Part shown: in pieces, positions 63,521 through 64,000 of the stretch | Layout of the letters: each line of letters starts with the position of its first letter | How positions within the stretch are numbered: the stretch's first letter is position 1 | DNA from: Bacteroidetes bacterium UBA6183 | GTDB taxonomy: Bacteria; Bacteroidota; Bacteroidia; UKL13-3 | Length of the DNA: 64,000 bases | NCBI GenBank assembly: GCA_002422865.1 | Contig: DITN01000031.1 | Span: forward strand, 13,498 to 77,497 | Reading direction: 5' to 3' | The notes under the pieces: generated by a model | Seen by the model: the letters and a program-made list of their open reading frames with translations, nothing else | What the model was told of the DNA's origin: nothing | Database searches by the model: none | Program-made: the position numbers and the translations under genes

Positions 63521-64000
63521 TTTCATCCTCCGGGAATTAACATCTCAAACCCTGAACGGGTGAAATTATACTAACTACTGAAACGAATGTAAAACAAACC
63601 CCGAAGGGGTGATATTATAGCATAATGCCATATCTTCGGGATTATGTGTCAATGACTCTTTTGCTAAAGTATAATTTCATCTCTTTGGGAATTAACATCA
63701 CAAACCCTGAAAGGGTGATATTATAGCTTAATGCCATCTCTTCGGGATTATGTGTCAATGACTCCTTTGCTAAAGGATAATTTCATCTCTTTGGGAGTTA
63801 ACACCTCAAACCCTGAAAGGGTGAAATTATACTAACTACTGAAACGAATGTAAAACAAACCCCGAAGGGGTGATATTATAGCATAATGCCATCTCTTCGG
63901 GATTATGTGTCAATGACTCTCTTGCTAAAGGATAGTTTCATCTCTCTGGGAATTAACATCTCAAACCCTGAAAGGGTGAAATTATACTAACTACTGAAAC
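63521..64000. repeat. 155-bp tandem unit with a 106-bp variant
   Basis: The segment AAACCCTGAA(A/C)GGGTG starts at 63547, 63702, 63808 and 63963: intervals of 155, 106 and 155 bp. The short unit lacks a 49-bp piece containing CCCCGAAGGGG. Units contain several palindromic cores (CCCTGAAAGGG, CCCCGAAGGGG, TCTTCGGGA), so the array looks built from smaller hairpin modules. It continues past the window end. Confidence 0.85.

Larger units (their letters stand above)
63217..64000. other. Intergenic repeat array without a gene
   Basis: These 784 bp after the last gene contain no coding region. They hold a tandem array of 49-50 bp palindrome-bearing units (63224-63520) and then a longer 155-bp unit array that runs off the window end. 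Described in the two repeat entries below. Confidence 0.8.

Overview
The window is chromosomal DNA of a member of the Bacteroidota. The evidence is five secreted proteins ending in Por (type IX secretion) sorting domains, promoters matching the Bacteroidota -7 box TAnnTTTG with no Shine-Dalgarno sequences, low GC, and families typical of the phylum (DUF4199, DUF6326, START-like, SufBCDSE/T). A finer placement cannot be made from sequence reading alone. A DUF3494 ice-binding protein with a type IX tag hints at a cold or icy habitat.

Layout. 1-5 kb: 3' part of lon, a DUF6580 membrane protein, a double-module M16 protease. 5-9 kb (minus strand): DUF4199 and three glycosyltransferases, preceded by a short MepB-like remnant. 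9-13 kb: a metal/cobalamin-type binding protein, an EamA exporter, a cobalamin adenosyltransferase, a flavin reductase of the geranylgeranyl type. 13-17 kb: a four-CHRD secreted protein, a secreted serine hydrolase, an orphan response regulator. 17-23.2 kb: the suf iron-sulfur operon (sufB-C-D, a GxxExxY element, sufS-E-T). 23-26 kb: a secreted M36 metalloprotease. 26-28.6 kb: two tandem paralogous outer-membrane-type proteins and a Crp/Fnr regulator with matching palindromic operators. 28.6-30.2 kb: DUF808 protein and a repeat-rich gap. 30.2-35.5 kb (minus): an SMC/MukB-like ATPase, a MukF-like and a MukE-like protein, followed by an HNH-type protein. 35.7-42.6 kb: a giant TraB/GumN protein, a PhoD-like phosphatase, a TPR histidine kinase. 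42.6-53.6 kb: housekeeping genes (MBL/beta-CASP, upp, START-like, lptF-type permease, glycosyltransferase, ribBA, ABC ATPase, M20 dipeptidase). 53.7-56.3 kb: a diverged GldJ/GldK-like FGE-fold protein and the ice-binding protein. 56.4-58.6 kb (minus): a nitrosative-stress type cluster (Rrf2 regulator, RIC di-iron repair protein, 2Fe-2S ferredoxin, hemerythrin). 58.7-63.2 kb: folate cyclo-ligase, MacB-type permease, ung, a large type IX cargo. 63.2-64 kb: tandem palindromic repeats running off the window.

Most notable points: (1) a mobile-looking GxxExxY element with 12-bp perfect terminal inverted repeats sits inside the suf operon, and its right end supplies the GTG start of sufS; (2) an SMC-MukF-MukE operon lacks the JetD/MksG nuclease but has an HNH-type protein in that place; (3) a perfect 14-bp palindrome occurs at exactly the same distance upstream of two paralogous genes beside a Crp/Fnr gene, in the position of a class II activator site; (4) a palindrome covering the -33 box of the Rrf2 gene recurs in imperfect form before ric. 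No rRNA, tRNA or CRISPR array was recognised.
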